A DNA stretch of 64,000 nt from Kitasatospora fiedleri (GCF_948472415.1 NZ_OX419519.1:1550001-1614000); one strand, 5' to 3'; shown: positions 35,380 through 45,410, counted from the stretch's first letter. The notes: generated from the letters alone by a model not told the origin. Translations and numbers: made by a program.

Positions 35380-35540
35380 GGCGTCGAGACTACCGAGCGG
35401 GGGCCGTCGGGCGGGCGGGTGGGGTGATCCGGGGCCCTCGGCCGCTTCCGGGGTTTCCTCCGGTTCGGCGGACGCGGGGTGGTGCGGGCTGGGATGCTGA
35501 GCGGCGGTCAGGGGGTGGCCCGGGCGAGGGGGTTGGCGCG

Positions 35541-36673
35541 GTGCGCGTGGTGTACGTGATCGACAGTGTGAGCCGGGTGGGCGGGGCGGAGCAGGGGCTG
35601 GTGGCGATGGCCCCGTCGCTGGTGCGGTCCGGGGTGGAGCTGCACGTGGCGTTCCTGAAGGAGTCGCCGGGCGGGTTCCAGGAGGAGTTGCGGGCGGCGG
35701 GCGCCGGGGTGCGTCCGGTGGCGGGGGGTTCGCGGGGGGCGCGGGTGGCGGGGTTGCGGGCGGAGTTCCGCCGGCTGCGGCCGGACCTGGTGCACACCAC
35801 GCTGTACGAGTCGGACGTGCTGGGCCGGGCGGCGGCGTTCGCGGTGCGGGTGCCGGTGGTGTCGAGCCTGGTGAACTCGGCGTACGGGCCGGAGCACCTG
35901 CACGCGCGCGGGTTGCGCCCGTGGAAGGTGCGGGCGGCGCAGGCGGTGGACGCGGTGACGGCGCAGGGGGTGCGGCGGTTCCACGCGTTGACCGAGCACG
36001 TCGCGGAGGTGATGGCGGCCCGGCTGCGGGTGTCGCGGCGGCGGATCGACGTGGTGCCGCGCGGCCGGGACCCGCGGCTGCTGGGGCGGGTGACGGCGGA
36101 GCGGCGGGCGGAGGTCCGGAAGTCGCTGGGGTTGGCCGAGGGGGTGCCGGTGGTGCTGGCGGCGGCCCGGCAGCAGTACCAGAAGGGCCTGGACGTGCTG
36201 GTGTCGGCGTGGCCGCGGGTGCGGGCGGCGCGGCCGGACGCGGTGCTGCTGCTGGCGGGCAGCCGGGGGCGGAGACGGCGCGGCTGGAGGGGTTGGCGGC
36301 GGAGACGGGGGGTGTGCGGTTCCTGGGGGCGCGGGACGACGTGTTCGACCTGATGGCGGCGGTGGAGGTGTGCGCGGTGCCCTCGCGCTGGGAGGGGTTG
36401 GGCAGCGCGGCGCTGGAGGCGATGGGCGTGGGCGTGCCGCTGGTGTGCGCGGACGTGCCGGCGCTGCGCGAGACGGTGGGGTCGGAGGGGTGCGCGCTGC
36501 TGGTGCCGCCGCAGCGGCCGGACGCGCTGGCGGACGCGCTGGTGCGGGCGCTGGAGGAGCGCGGGGAGGCGCTGGCGCGGGCGGAGGCGGCCCGGGCGCG
36601 CTTCCTGGCGGGGTACACGCTGGAGCGGGTGTCGGCGCGGATGGTGGAGTTCTACGGGCGCGCACTGGCCTGA
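35541..36673 (+). CDS. Glycosyltransferase family 4, one-base frameshift
   Basis: From the GTG at 35541 the protein reads VRVVYVIDSVSRVGGAEQGL, with VHTTLYESDVLGRAAAFAVR in the acceptor domain and VVLAAARQQYQKGLDVLVSA in the donor domain. After DAVLLLAGS the frame changes near 36265, and continues AETARLEGLAAETGGVRFLG, then VPSRWEGLGSAALEAMGVG with the conserved Glu pair. One base is missing relative to an intact gene of about 377 residues. It lies upstream of the BY-kinase gene on the same strand, separated by about 390 bp. Confidence 0.83.
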
Positions 36674-37064
36674 CGGGGGGCGGGCGGTTCGGCCACCGAC
36701 CGCGGCGGTCGGGTGGTCGGCCGGGCGGCCGGGGGCGGGTCCGGGCGTTTGATGACTGCACGTCAGTTCGGGTGCGGGCGTCCGGAATCAGCCCCGCACC
36801 AGGTGTCAGTATGGCCAAAGTGCTTGCGCCGCAGGTCCGGGGCGGGAAGCATCGGGCGCAGGGGAGGGCCGTGGGGGCGGCCTCGTGCGTTCGACTTTCC
36901 TTCCGCCGCAGCCGGGGGCGCGTACCGGGCCCGGGCCCGATGCCGTTCCCGGGGAATCCGAGGTCCGGGGTGGCCGGACCGGCCGCATCGATGCGCGCCG
37001 CCCGCGGGGGGCGGGTGCGGCCGTGGGCGCGTGTGCACCGTGACGAGGCGAGGGGAACCAACCG
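36674..37064. other. Upstream region of the BY-kinase operon
   Basis: No gene is supported. This stretch should contain the promoter for the co-oriented block from the BY-kinase to the aminotransferase. AGGGGAACCAACCG precedes the GTG at 37065. The 36750-36830 part is somewhat lower in GC, as promoters here tend to be, but no clear hexamers were seen. Confidence 0.4.
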
Positions 37065-38987
37065 GTGGAACCGGCAAATCTGTTCACCGTTCTGCGACGG
37101 TACTGGCGGCTGCTGGCCGCCTGCACGGCGGCCTCGCTGGTCGTGGGTTTCCTGCTGACGCCCGCCGGTGACGCCGTGGACAACGGCAAGTGGCAGTGCA
37201 AGGTGGCGATCACGCCGGTGGCCGGCGCGGCGGACACCGTGCGCGCCGACCAGGTGCTGTCGTACGCCCAGGGTTCGGCGGTGACCACGGCGGCGGCGCA
37301 GAAGCTGCACCTCACCGACGTGGCGGCGCTGACGGCGCGCCGGACGGTGGCGGCGGAGTCCACCCAGATGCTGCTGTTCACCACCACCGGCCCCACCCAG
37401 CAGACCTGCGCGGACCTGGCGGCGGCGCTGTCGGAGGCGACCATCACCGGCTACGCCCAGGAGTCGCGCCGCAGCGCCGACGAGTCGATCAAGCGGCTGC
37501 GCACCCAGGCGGACGCCCAGCAGTCGCAGCTCGACGACCTGCAGAAGTCGTTCAGCAAGGCCAACGCGAGCGATCAGGCCAAGCTGCAGCCGCAGCTGTC
37601 GACGGCGACGGCGGCGCTGACCAAGACCCTCGGGGCCATCGCCGACCTGCAGAACTACAGCCAGACCGACGCGATCCAGCAGTGGGGCTCGATCGACGCC
37701 AAGGAGCTCGGCGGCAGCCTGCTGACCTCGCCGACCCGCGGGGTGCGGCTGTCCCTGGCGGTGGTGCTGGGCCTGGCGCTGGGCGTGGTGGCGGCGCTGA
37801 TGCTGTCCCGGATGGACACCCGGCTGCGCACCCGGGACGGCACCGAGGAGGCGTTCAACCTGCCGGTGATCGGCGAGATCCCGCGCCTGTCGCGGCGGCT
37901 GCGGCGGCTGCGCGAGCCGCTGGTGACGGCCCGTCCGGAGGACCCGGCGACCGAGGCGTTCCGCTCGCTGCGCTCGACGCTGCTGCTGACCGGCCCGGAG
38001 GCGCTCTCCTCCCAGCTCGGCCAGGGCGGCCTGGACCACGACGACCGGCGGGTGCGGCGGGCGGTGGAGCCGGCGCCGGTGGTGCTGGTGATGTCGGGCC
38101 GCTCGGGCGACGGGCGGACCACCACGGTGGCGAACCTGGCGGCGGCGCTGGCCGAGACCGGCCGTCAGGTGCTGGTGCTGGACTGCGACTTCCGGCAGCC
38201 GGAGCTGAACGCGCGGTTCGGGATGGACGAGGGACCGGGCATGGCGGAGCTGCTCTCCGGCGAGCAGCTGACCGACCTGGTGGACCTGATCCGCCCGACC
38301 CGGGTGCCGAACGTGGCGATGATCGCGGGCGGCCACGCCACCGCGTACCCGGCGGCGCTGGTGCTGCGCGCCGGGGAGGTGCTGGCGCTGGCCCGGCGGC
38401 ACGCCGACGTGGTGCTGATCGACTCCTCGCCGCTGCTGCACGCCAACGACGCGTACGACCTGGTGCAGCACGCGGACGCGGTGCTGGTCACGGTGATGGC
38501 GGGCAACGTCCGCCCGGAGGAGGCCGACCGGGTCTCCGAGCTGCTGGCCCGCACCGGCGTGCCGGTGGCGGGGGTGGCGCTGCTGGGCACCGAGGTCGCC
38601 ACCGGGCGGCGCAACCGCTCGCTGCGGCTGCCGGGCCGGCTGGGCGGCCGGCCGCCGCTGGGCCCGCTGCCGTCCCGACCGGAGCTGCCGCGCCCGGCGG
38701 CGGCCGGGCAGGTCGGGCGGGCCGAGCCCCGGCCGGAGCCGCGGCGCACCGGGCCCCGGCCGGACGGGCCGCACCGGCCCGAGCACCAGCGGGCGGCGGA
38801 CACCCGGCGCGGCGAGCCGGTGTACGGGTCCGGCGAGGGCGGTGCCCGACGGGACGGGGCGGTGTACGGGTCCGGCGAGGGCTCGCGGCGGGACGGGGCG
38901 GCGAGCTGGGGCCGCCGCCCGGCGGAGCTGCCGCCGGAGGAGCCGGTGGAGACCACCCTGCAGCTGCGGCTGGGCGAGGAGCGGTGA
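37065..38987 (+). CDS. BY-kinase/chain-length (Wzz-Wzc-like) protein with altered P-loop
   Basis: This 640-residue fusion starts with a Wzz-type part: LFTVLRRYWRLLAACTAASL as the first helix, an extracellular coiled region with QQSQLDDLQKSFSKANASD, and LSLAVVLGLALGVVAALML as the second helix. The cytoplasmic kinase-like domain follows, with VLVLDCDFRQP (Walker A prime) and ADVVLIDSSPLL (Walker B). The P-loop reads SGRSGDGRTTT (residues 344-354), so the invariant Lys is Arg351. The tail has two VYGSGEG repeats holding the only clear candidate phospho-tyrosines. It should govern polymerisation and export of the polymer. Its stop overlaps the next start as GTGA. Confidence 0.88.
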   Translation: MEPANLFTVLRRYWRLLAACTAASLVVGFLLTPAGDAVDNGKWQCKVAITPVAGAADTVRADQVLSYAQGSAVTTAAAQKLHLTDVAALTARRTVAAESTQMLLFTTTGPTQQTCADLAAALSEATITGYAQESRRSADESIKRLRTQADAQQSQLDDLQKSFSKANASDQAKLQPQLSTATAALTKTLGAIADLQNYSQTDAIQQWGSIDAKELGGSLLTSPTRGVRLSLAVVLGLALGVVAALMLSRMDTRLRTRDGTEEAFNLPVIGEIPRLSRRLRRLREPLVTARPEDPATEAFRSLRSTLLLTGPEALSSQLGQGGLDHDDRRVRRAVEPAPVVLVMSGRSGDGRTTTVANLAAALAETGRQVLVLDCDFRQPELNARFGMDEGPGMAELLSGEQLTDLVDLIRPTRVPNVAMIAGGHATAYPAALVLRAGEVLALARRHADVVLIDSSPLLHANDAYDLVQHADAVLVTVMAGNVRPEEADRVSELLARTGVPVAGVALLGTEVATGRRNRSLRLPGRLGGRPPLGPLPSRPELPRPAAAGQVGRAEPRPEPRRTGPRPDGPHRPEHQRAADTRRGEPVYGSGEGGARRDGAVYGSGEGSRRDGAASWGRRPAELPPEEPVETTLQLRLGEER

Positions 38988-40075
38988 GCGGGCGGCGGAC
39001 GAAGGTGCTCTGGCTGGCCAAGGGCCTGGGCCGGGGCGGCGCGGAGCAGCTGCTGGTGAACTGCGTGCGCCACGCGGACCGGGAGCGCTATGAGATCGAG
39101 GTGGCGTACGTGCTGCCGCACAAGGACGCGCTGGTGCCGGCGCTGGCGGCGGCGGGCGTGCCGGTGCACTGCCTGGGCGGCGCGCCGGGGCGGCGCTGGC
39201 CGCTGCGGCTGCGGCGGCTGCTGGCGGAGCGCCGCTACGACCTGGTGCACACCCACATGCCGGTGCCCGCGGTGGCGGCCCGGCTGCTGCGGCCCGCCGG
39301 GCCCCGGCCCCGGCTGGTGCACACCGAGCACAACCTGTGGGAGCGCTACCGGCTGCCGACCCGCTGGGCGAACGCGCTCACCTACCGGCGCAACGACGCG
39401 GTGATCGCGGTGTCGCACGCGGTGGCGGCGGGCATCGGGCGGCGGCGGGCGGACGGGTGGCTGTCGGTGGTGCACCACGGCCCGGACCTGGGCGGCGCGC
39501 CGTCCGGGCCGGCGGCGCGGCGGGCGGCCCGGGAGCGGCTCGGGCTGCCGCCGGAGGCGCTGGTGGTCGGCACGGTCGGCAACCTGACCGCGAAGAAGGA
39601 CCAGGCGACGCTGCTGGCGGCGTTCGCGCTGCTGCGCGGGCGGGAGCCGGACGCCCGGCTGGTGCTGGTCGGATCGGGGCCGCTGGAGGCCGAGTTGAGG
39701 GCCCGGGCGGGCGACGGCGTGCTGTTCGCGGGGACGCGCGCGGACGTGCCGGAGCTGCTGCCGGGCTGGGACGTGTTCTGCCTGAGCTCGCGTCAGGAGG
39801 GCCTGCCGGTGGCGCTGATGGAGGCGATGGCCTCGGGGCTGCCGTCGGTGGTGACCGGGGTCGGCGGCGTGCCGGAGATCCTGGACGACGGCGTGGAGGG
39901 CCGGCTGGTGCCGCCGGGCGACCCGGCGGCGCTGGCCGCCGCGCTGGGCGAGCTGGCCGGTCCGGGCCCGCGGGAGCGGATGGGCGCGGCGGCCCGCAGG
40001 CGCGCGGAGTCCTTCGACGTGGCGGGCGCGCAGCGGGCGGTCGAGCGGGTGTACGCCCGGGTCCTGGCGAACTGA
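38984..40075 (+). CDS. Glycosyltransferase family 4
   Basis: This intact 363-residue GT-B enzyme starts VSGRRTKVLWLAKGLGRGGA. It has VHTHMPVPAVAARLLRPAG and VHTEHNLWERYRLPT in the acceptor domain, then VVGTVGNLTAKKDQATLLAA and SSRQEGLPVALMEAMASGLP with the Glu pair, and GVEGRLVPPGDPAALAAALG. The start codon overlaps the BY-kinase stop by 4 bp, so translation is probably coupled. The donor sugar is unknown. Confidence 0.92.
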   Translation: MSGRRTKVLWLAKGLGRGGAEQLLVNCVRHADRERYEIEVAYVLPHKDALVPALAAAGVPVHCLGGAPGRRWPLRLRRLLAERRYDLVHTHMPVPAVAARLLRPAGPRPRLVHTEHNLWERYRLPTRWANALTYRRNDAVIAVSHAVAAGIGRRRADGWLSVVHHGPDLGGAPSGPAARRAARERLGLPPEALVVGTVGNLTAKKDQATLLAAFALLRGREPDARLVLVGSGPLEAELRARAGDGVLFAGTRADVPELLPGWDVFCLSSRQEGLPVALMEAMASGLPSVVTGVGGVPEILDDGVEGRLVPPGDPAALAAALGELAGPGPRERMGAAARRRAESFDVAGAQRAVERVYARVLAN

Positions 40076-40101
40076 ACCGACGGGTGGGGGCGGAGCACGA
40101 C

Positions 40102-41136
40102 GTGGGTGGTGGACTGACGTACCGCCGGCTGGAGCCGGGGGACGTGCCGGCGGTGCTGGAGCTGTTGACGGCTTCGCTGGCGGGCGGCCCGACCGGGCGG
40201 CGCAGCGCGGAGTTCTTCGACTGGAAGCACCGGGACGGCCCGTTCGGGGCGAGCCCGGGCCTGGTCGCGGTCGCGGCGGACGGGCGGATCGCGGGGGTGC
40301 GGCTGTTCCTGCGCTGGGAGTGGCGCGGCGGCGACGGGCGGACGGTGCGGGCGGTGCGCCCGGTGGACACCGCGACCCACCCGGACTTCCGGGGGCGCGG
40401 GATCTTCCGCCGGCTGACCACCGAGCTGCTGGCGGAGGTCTCCGGCGAGGCCGAGCTGGTGTTCAACACGCCGAACGGCAACAGCCTGCCGGGCTACCTG
40501 CGGATGGGCTGGCGGGAGCTGGGCCGGGTGCCGGTGGCGCTGCGGGTGGCCCGGCCGGTGTCGTTCGCCCGGGGCGCCCGGTCGGCGCTGGCCCGCCGCC
40601 CCGGCCCGGCGGGGCCGCCGCGCTGCGCACTGCCGTCCGCCGCCGGGTGGCTGGCCGCCCCGGACGCCCGGCTCGCGGAGCTGCTGGCCGAGCGGGCCCG
40701 GGCGGACGCGGCCGATCCGCGGCTGCACACCGTCCGCACCGCCGGCTACCTGGCCTGGCGGTACGGGGCGGCCCCGGGCCTGGACTACCGGGTGGCGACC
40801 GTGGAGCGGGGCGGCGAGCTGGTCGGGGTGGCGTTCGGGCGGCCCCGGCGGCGCGGCCCGCTGGCCGAGTTCACGCTGTCCGAGCTGATCGTCCGCCCGG
40901 GCGACCGGGCCGCCGCCGGGCGGCTGCTGCGCGCGGCGGCCGACGCGGGCTGCGACCACGCGGCGACCCACCTGTCCCCCGGCACCGAGGCCGCCGCGGC
41001 CGGGCTGCGGGCGGGCTGCGTGCGGGCGCCGCGCACCGGCATGGTGCTGGCCGCCCGCACCCCGACCGGCCCGCTGCCGGCCGGACGCACGCTGGCCGAC
41101 TGGCGGTTCAGCCTCGGCGACCTGGAGGTCTTCTGA
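40102..41136 (+). CDS. GNAT-family N-acetyltransferase
   Basis: The 344-residue protein begins LTYRRLEPGDVPAVLELLTA. VRPVDTATHPDFRGRGIFRR carries the acetyl-CoA pyrophosphate loop (the Q/RxxGxG/A-type motif), and NTPNGNSLPGYLRMGW follows. A second, weaker GNAT-like half ends the protein. In a polysaccharide operon it may acylate an amino-sugar made by the aminotransferase downstream. GGAG six bases before the GTG at 40102 supports the start. Its stop overlaps the next gene as TGATG. Confidence 0.82.
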   Translation: MGGGLTYRRLEPGDVPAVLELLTASLAGGPTGRRSAEFFDWKHRDGPFGASPGLVAVAADGRIAGVRLFLRWEWRGGDGRTVRAVRPVDTATHPDFRGRGIFRRLTTELLAEVSGEAELVFNTPNGNSLPGYLRMGWRELGRVPVALRVARPVSFARGARSALARRPGPAGPPRCALPSAAGWLAAPDARLAELLAERARADAADPRLHTVRTAGYLAWRYGAAPGLDYRVATVERGGELVGVAFGRPRRRGPLAEFTLSELIVRPGDRAAAGRLLRAAADAGCDHAATHLSPGTEAAAAGLRAGCVRAPRTGMVLAARTPTGPLPAGRTLADWRFSLGDLEVF

Positions 41137-42674
41137 TGGCGGCCCCGTCCGCCGCCGCCCCCGCCCACCGGCGTCCGCGCCGCCGCCCCGCCCGCCGGCC
41201 CGGCTGGGCGCGGTGCTGCGGCGCGGCCGGCCGGCGGCACTGGCCTGGGCGGTGGTGCTCGGCTACGTCACGGTCTTCGTGCTGGCGATGGTGCACACCA
41301 CGTACGACACCTGGGGGGCGCTGCTGGTGGCGCCCGCGCTGATGGCGATCGGCACGCCGGTGCTGGCCCGGGTGGCGGCGGGCAACCCGGAGCGCGGGGT
41401 GTTCAAGCTGCTGATGGTGGCGATGGCGGCGAAGCTGGCCTGCGCCTTCCCGCGCTACCTGATGGCGTTCGTGCTGTACGGCGGCGCGGCGGACGCCAAG
41501 ATGTACGACCAGAAGGGCTCCGAGCTGGCCCGGTACCTGACCACCGCCGACCTCTCCGCCGGGCTGCACTACGACCTGGGGATGAAGGTCGCGGGCACCG
41601 GCTTCGTGATCATCGTGACCGGCGTGGTCTACGCGGTCACCGGGCCGACCCTGGTCGGCGGCTTCCTGGTGTTCTCCTGGATCGGCTTCTGGGGGCTGCT
41701 GTTCTTCTGGCGGGCGCTCCAGATCGCCTTCCCGGAGGCCGACTCCCGGCGCTACGCGAAGCTGGTGTTCTTCCTGCCCTCGCTGCTGTTCTGGCCGTCC
41801 AGCATCGGCAAGGACGCCTGGATGATGTTCTGCCTGGGCCTGACCACGTACGGGGTGGCCCGGCTGCTGGACCGGCGGTTCGGGGCGTTCGCCTGCATCG
41901 CGTTGGGCTCGCTGGGCACCGCGATGGTGCGCCCGCACGTGACGGTGCTGGCGGGGGCCGGCCTGAGCGTGGCGTACCTGCTGCGCAAGCGGCCGCGGCA
42001 GGTGTCGGCGCTGGGGCCGCTGCGCACGGTGCTGACGGCGGCGGTGCTGGCGGTGGGCGTGATGCTGATGCTCCAGCAGGTGTCGACCTTCTTCGGCACC
42101 AGCGGCACCGGCGGGGACGCCGTCAACCAGGTGCTGTCGGAGACCTCGCGGCGCACCTCGCAGGGCGACTCGGTGATCAACGCGGCGACCGCGGACGAGC
42201 CGGCGCCCGCGTTCAGCCTCAACCCGCTCAAGCTGCCGATGTCGGTGGTCAGCGTGCTGTTCCGGCCGTTCCCGTTCGAGGCGTCGAACGTACAGAACCT
42301 GATCCAGTCGGTGGAGTGCTTCGCGCTGCTGGTGATGTTCATCCGGGCCTGGCCGCAACTGGCCCGGATTCCGCGGCTGTTCGTCCAGCGCTCCTACGTG
42401 GCCTTCACCGTGGTGTACGCGCTGCTGTTCTGCTGGGCGTTCTCGACCATCAACAACATGGGCATCCTGTCCCGCGAGCGGGTGCAGGTGCTGCCGCTGG
42501 TCCTGGTGCTGCTGGCGATCCCCCGGCCGGCCGCGGCCGGGCCGGTGCGCCGCCGCCGGCCGCCGCTCTGGCGCGCCAGCCCGGCCAGTGGGCGCCGCCC
42601 GCCCGGGCCCCGAACCCCCGGCCGCCGTCGGCGCGCCGGCTCCGTCCCGAACCCAGGGGGGCTCGACCTCATGA
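41136..42674 (+). CDS. Polytopic membrane protein, candidate Wzy-like polymerase, frameshifted ends
   Basis: About ten hydrophobic segments are seen, for example VVLGYVTVFVLAMVHTTYDT, GFVIIVTGVVYAVTGPTLVG and VLTAAVLAVGVMLMLQQV, with a large non-membrane loop GGDAVNQVLSETSRRTSQGD. WPSSIGKDAWMMFCLGL sits between helices. This layout and its place in the operon suggest a polymerase or flippase, but no diagnostic motif proves it. The likely start, ATG at 41136, is in another frame, with a change near 41205. The Pro/Ala-rich tail changes frame near 42548 and 42610 and ends GGSTS with its TGA overlapping the next ATG. Confidence 0.7.
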
Positions 42675-43873
42675 CGACCGACCAGAACCGCCCCGCCGCC
42701 CTCGGCGGCGCGCCCGCCTTCCCCGACGGCCTGCCGCTGACCCGGGTCCGGGTGCCCGACCGGGAGGCGCTGCTCGGGCGGCTCGCCGGGGTGCTCGACT
42801 CCGGGATGCTCACCAACGGCCCGCTGGTGCGCGAACTGGAGGAGCGGGCCGCCGAGTTGATGCAGGTGCCGCACGTGGTGGCGGTCTCCAACTGCACGGC
42901 CGGCCTGATGCTGGTGCTCCAGGCCGCGGGGGTGGACGGGCGGCGGCCGGTGCTGATGCCGGGCTTCACCTTCTCGGCGACCGCGCACGCCGCGCACTGG
43001 GCCGGCGGCACCCCGCTGTTCGCCGAGGCCCGGGAGGAGGACATCACCCTGGACCCGGCCGACGCCGAGGCCCGGCTGAAGGCCGCCGACGCGCCCGCCG
43101 CGCTGATGGCCACCCACGTGTACGGAACGCCGTGCCAGACCGAGGAGTTGCAGCGGGTCGCCGACGCGGCCGGGCTGCCGCTGGTGTACGACGCCGCGCA
43201 CGGCCTGGGCTCGAAGCGGCGCGGCGTGCCGGTGGGCGGCTTCGGCCTGGCCGAGGTGTTCTCGATGAGCCCGACCAAGGTCGCGGTGGCCGGCGAGGGC
43301 GGCCTGGTCGCCACCCGGGACGCCGCGCTCGCCCGGACCCTGCGCACCGCCCGCGACTACGGCAACCCCGGCGACTACGACACCCTGTTCCCCGGTCTGA
43401 ACGCCCGGATGAGCGAGCTGCACGCCGCGGTCGGCCTGACCTGGCTGGCCGGCCTGCCCGAGCGGGTCGCCCACCGGGGCGCGCTGGTCGCCGAGTTCGC
43501 CCGCGCCACCGCGGGCCTGCCCGGCCTGCGGCTGGCCCTGCCGGAGGAGGGCGACACCTCGACCTTCAAGGACCTCACACTGATCCTGGACCCGGACGCC
43601 TTCGGCCTCGACAACCGCCAACTGGCCGACGCGCTGCGGGCCGAGGGCATCGACACCCGCCGCTACTTCTTCCCGCCGGTGCACCGGCAGCGCGCCTACG
43701 CCCACCTCGGCCAGGCGGACGGCCTGCCCCGCACCGACCGGCTGGCCGCCTCGGTGCTGACCGTCCCGCTGTGGTCGCACATGGACGCCGCGACGGTCCG
43801 CCGGGTCGCCGACGCGGTGGTGCGCGTCCAGCCCTTCGCGGCCGAGCTGGCGGCGGGCGCGGCGCGCGGCTGA
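42671..43873 (+). CDS. DegT/DnrJ/EryC1/StrS sugar aminotransferase
   Basis: The 400-residue PLP enzyme has VRELEERAAELMQVPHVVAV, SNCTAGLMLVLQAAG, VLMPGFTFSATAHAAHWAGG and the pyridoxal-binding DAAHGLGSKRRG. The Schiff-base Lys is in FSMSPTKVAVAGEGGLV. These enzymes add an amino group to an NDP-keto-sugar using glutamate. The ATG overlaps the upstream stop by ATGA, so it is the last gene of the coupled block. The stop codon lies in a three-copy 22-bp tandem repeat. Confidence 0.92.
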   Translation: MTTDQNRPAALGGAPAFPDGLPLTRVRVPDREALLGRLAGVLDSGMLTNGPLVRELEERAAELMQVPHVVAVSNCTAGLMLVLQAAGVDGRRPVLMPGFTFSATAHAAHWAGGTPLFAEAREEDITLDPADAEARLKAADAPAALMATHVYGTPCQTEELQRVADAAGLPLVYDAAHGLGSKRRGVPVGGFGLAEVFSMSPTKVAVAGEGGLVATRDAALARTLRTARDYGNPGDYDTLFPGLNARMSELHAAVGLTWLAGLPERVAHRGALVAEFARATAGLPGLRLALPEEGDTSTFKDLTLILDPDAFGLDNRQLADALRAEGIDTRRYFFPPVHRQRAYAHLGQADGLPRTDRLAASVLTVPLWSHMDAATVRRVADAVVRVQPFAAELAAGAARG

Positions 43874-43927
43874 GCCGGTCCGGGCGCGCGGCCGAGCCGG
43901 ACCGGGCGCGCGGCCGAGGCGGTCCGC
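43862..43927. repeat. Three 22-bp tandem repeats across the aminotransferase stop codon
   Basis: The unit begins GCGCGCGGCYGAGCCGGWCC followed by GG, and recurs at 43862, 43884 and 43906. The stop TGA (43871-43873) is inside the first copy; the second and third have CGA at that position. Confidence 0.88.
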
Positions 43928-44040
43928 CGGGCCCGGCCGCCGAGCCCGTCCGATCGACTCTCGCAAGGCGGTTCGGGCATTAGTCGGATCAGGTGAACTC
44001 GGTTGGACCGGGGGGAGGTTGACCCGCCAGGATGGCCGCC

Positions 44041-44491
44041 ATGTTCAAGGGATTCCGCAGCTTCCTGCTGCGCGGCAACGTGGTCGACCTCGCGGTCGGC
44101 ATCGTCATCGGCGCCGCCTTCACCGCCGTCGTCACCGGTTTCGTCGCAGCCTTCCTGACCCCGCTGATCGGCATCGCCTCCGGCGCGGTCGGCGACTTCA
44201 GCAAGGAGGCGTTCGACGTCGCCGGCGTCACCTTCCCGTACGGCGCGTTCCTCCAGGCGCTGATCAGCTTCGTGCTGGTCGCCGCGGTGATCTACTTCGC
44301 CGTGGTGGTGCCCGTCGGCAGGCTGCAGAACCGCTTCTACCGGTCAAGGACATCCCGGTGGCCAAGGCCGACTGCCCGAGTGCCTCAGCACCGTCCCGGC
44401 CGCCGCGACCCGGTGCGCCCACTGCACCACCGAACTGGCCGGCCGACCGGGCTTCCCCGCCCAGGCCGTCGCGAGCGCGACCGCCCGCTGA
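44041..44491 (+). CDS. mscL: MscL-type mechanosensitive channel with zinc-ribbon tail, two one-base shifts
   Basis: MFKGFRSFLLRGNVVDLAVG is the classical MscL start and first helix, continuing GIVIGAAFTAVVTGFVAAFL. The second helix is FLQALISFVLVAAVIYFAVV. Instead of the usual charged C-terminal helix, the tail, read across two single-base losses (near 44343 and 44383), gives DIPVAKADCPECLSTVPAAA then TRCAHCTTELAGRPG. Two CxxC pairs make a short zinc ribbon. The channel opens on membrane tension to release solutes. An ATG 9 bp upstream is an alternative start. Confidence 0.82.
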
Positions 44492-44819
44492 GCGCCCTTC
44501 CGCACGACCCCCGGCCCGGACGGCTCCCCCGTCCGGGCCGGACCGCTTCCCGACGGCGGTCCGGGCCGCCGCGCCTTAACGGAACCTTGGCGCAGCCTTT
44601 CGGCTGACCGGATCGGTGGCTTTTGTCCGGCCCCGGACGGGCCCGGATGAGCGCGGGGTGCACGGCCGGTGGACCCCGGATGACCGAAACCGGACGCCCA
44701 TTCGCCCGACTCTGTACGGCATTGCCCGATTCGGGCGAGCGAAGAGTCTGTAAACAGTTGAACTCCAGGCCGTTCCGCTCTCCTCAGCAGGCACGTTGTG
44801 GGCTTACGGTATGCCCCAT
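44492..44819. other. Intergenic region before the DUF6643-type gene
   Basis: No gene is supported. The last 80 bp, with GTAAACAGTTGAACTCC and a lower GC content, probably hold the promoter of the next gene. No hairpin after mscL stands out. Confidence 0.4.
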
Positions 44820-45410
44820 GACCTCGCCCCGCTCCTACGACGGAGTCGGCTACCCCCTCCGTCCTTCTCCTCCGGCACGCCCATCTACGACAGCCTGGTC
44901 GCAGAGCGCGGCATCCCGCAGATCGCACCGATCAACGTGCCCCCGGCCCTCCCGGCCGCGTCCTGGTCCTCCGCCTACGGCAGCGGTTTCGGCACCGGTC
45001 CCGACTCCTCCCAGTCGAACCTGCCCGCCCTGCCCCGGCCCGTCTCGCCCTCGGCCCGGCCCGAGCAGCACCCCGGCCCCGGCGCCGTACATCCCGGCCC
45101 AGCCCGGCTACGCCAACGCCCCGCAGCCCCCGCAGCCCGGCTACGCGAGCGCCCCGCAGGGCTTCGGCCAGCGCCCGGCCGCCCCGGCCTACCGCAGCCC
45201 GGGCAGGGCTACCCGGCCCCGCAGGCCCCCGGCGGCTTCGCCGCGGCCCCGCAGAGCTTCACGCCGACCTTCAACTCCCAGCAGTTCGGCGCCCAGCCCG
45301 CCCCGCAGCAGCAGTCGTTCGGCGACCAGTCCTTCGGCGGCACCACCCTGCGCCCGGCGGCCGCCCCGCAGCAGTACCCGCAGTACCGGCAGTACCCGCA
45401 GGCAGGCTGA
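44820..45410 (+). CDS. DUF6643-type protein, three one-base shifts
   Basis: The start MTSPRSYDGVGY and the following SFSSGTPIYDSLVAERGIPQ with IAPINVP are characteristic of the DUF6643 proteins of streptomycetes, which have low-complexity Pro/Gln/Tyr-rich tails. To read it through, the frame must change near 44860, 45075 and 45205, each consistent with one lost base. The tail then gives PAQPGYANAPQPPQPGYASA and QGYPAPQAPGGFAAAPQSF. No domain of known function is present. The protein is probably largely disordered. Confidence 0.65.
   Translation, partial: DLAPLLRRSRLPPPSFSSGTPIYDSLVAERGIPQIAPINVPPALPAASWSSAYGSGFGTGPDSSQSNLPALPRPVSPSARPEQHPGPGAVHPGPARLRQRPAAPAARLRERPAGLRPAPGRPGLPQPGQGYPAPQAPGGFAAAPQSFTPTFNSQQFGAQPAPQQQSFGDQSFGGTTLRPAAAPQQYPQYRQYPQAG

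Noticed and set aside
41213..43873. Open frame joining the Wzy-like membrane protein to the DegT aminotransferase
   Set aside because: The aminotransferase has a normal ATG and family start, and another frame ends the membrane protein with a TGA overlapping that ATG. The join is a frameshift artefact.
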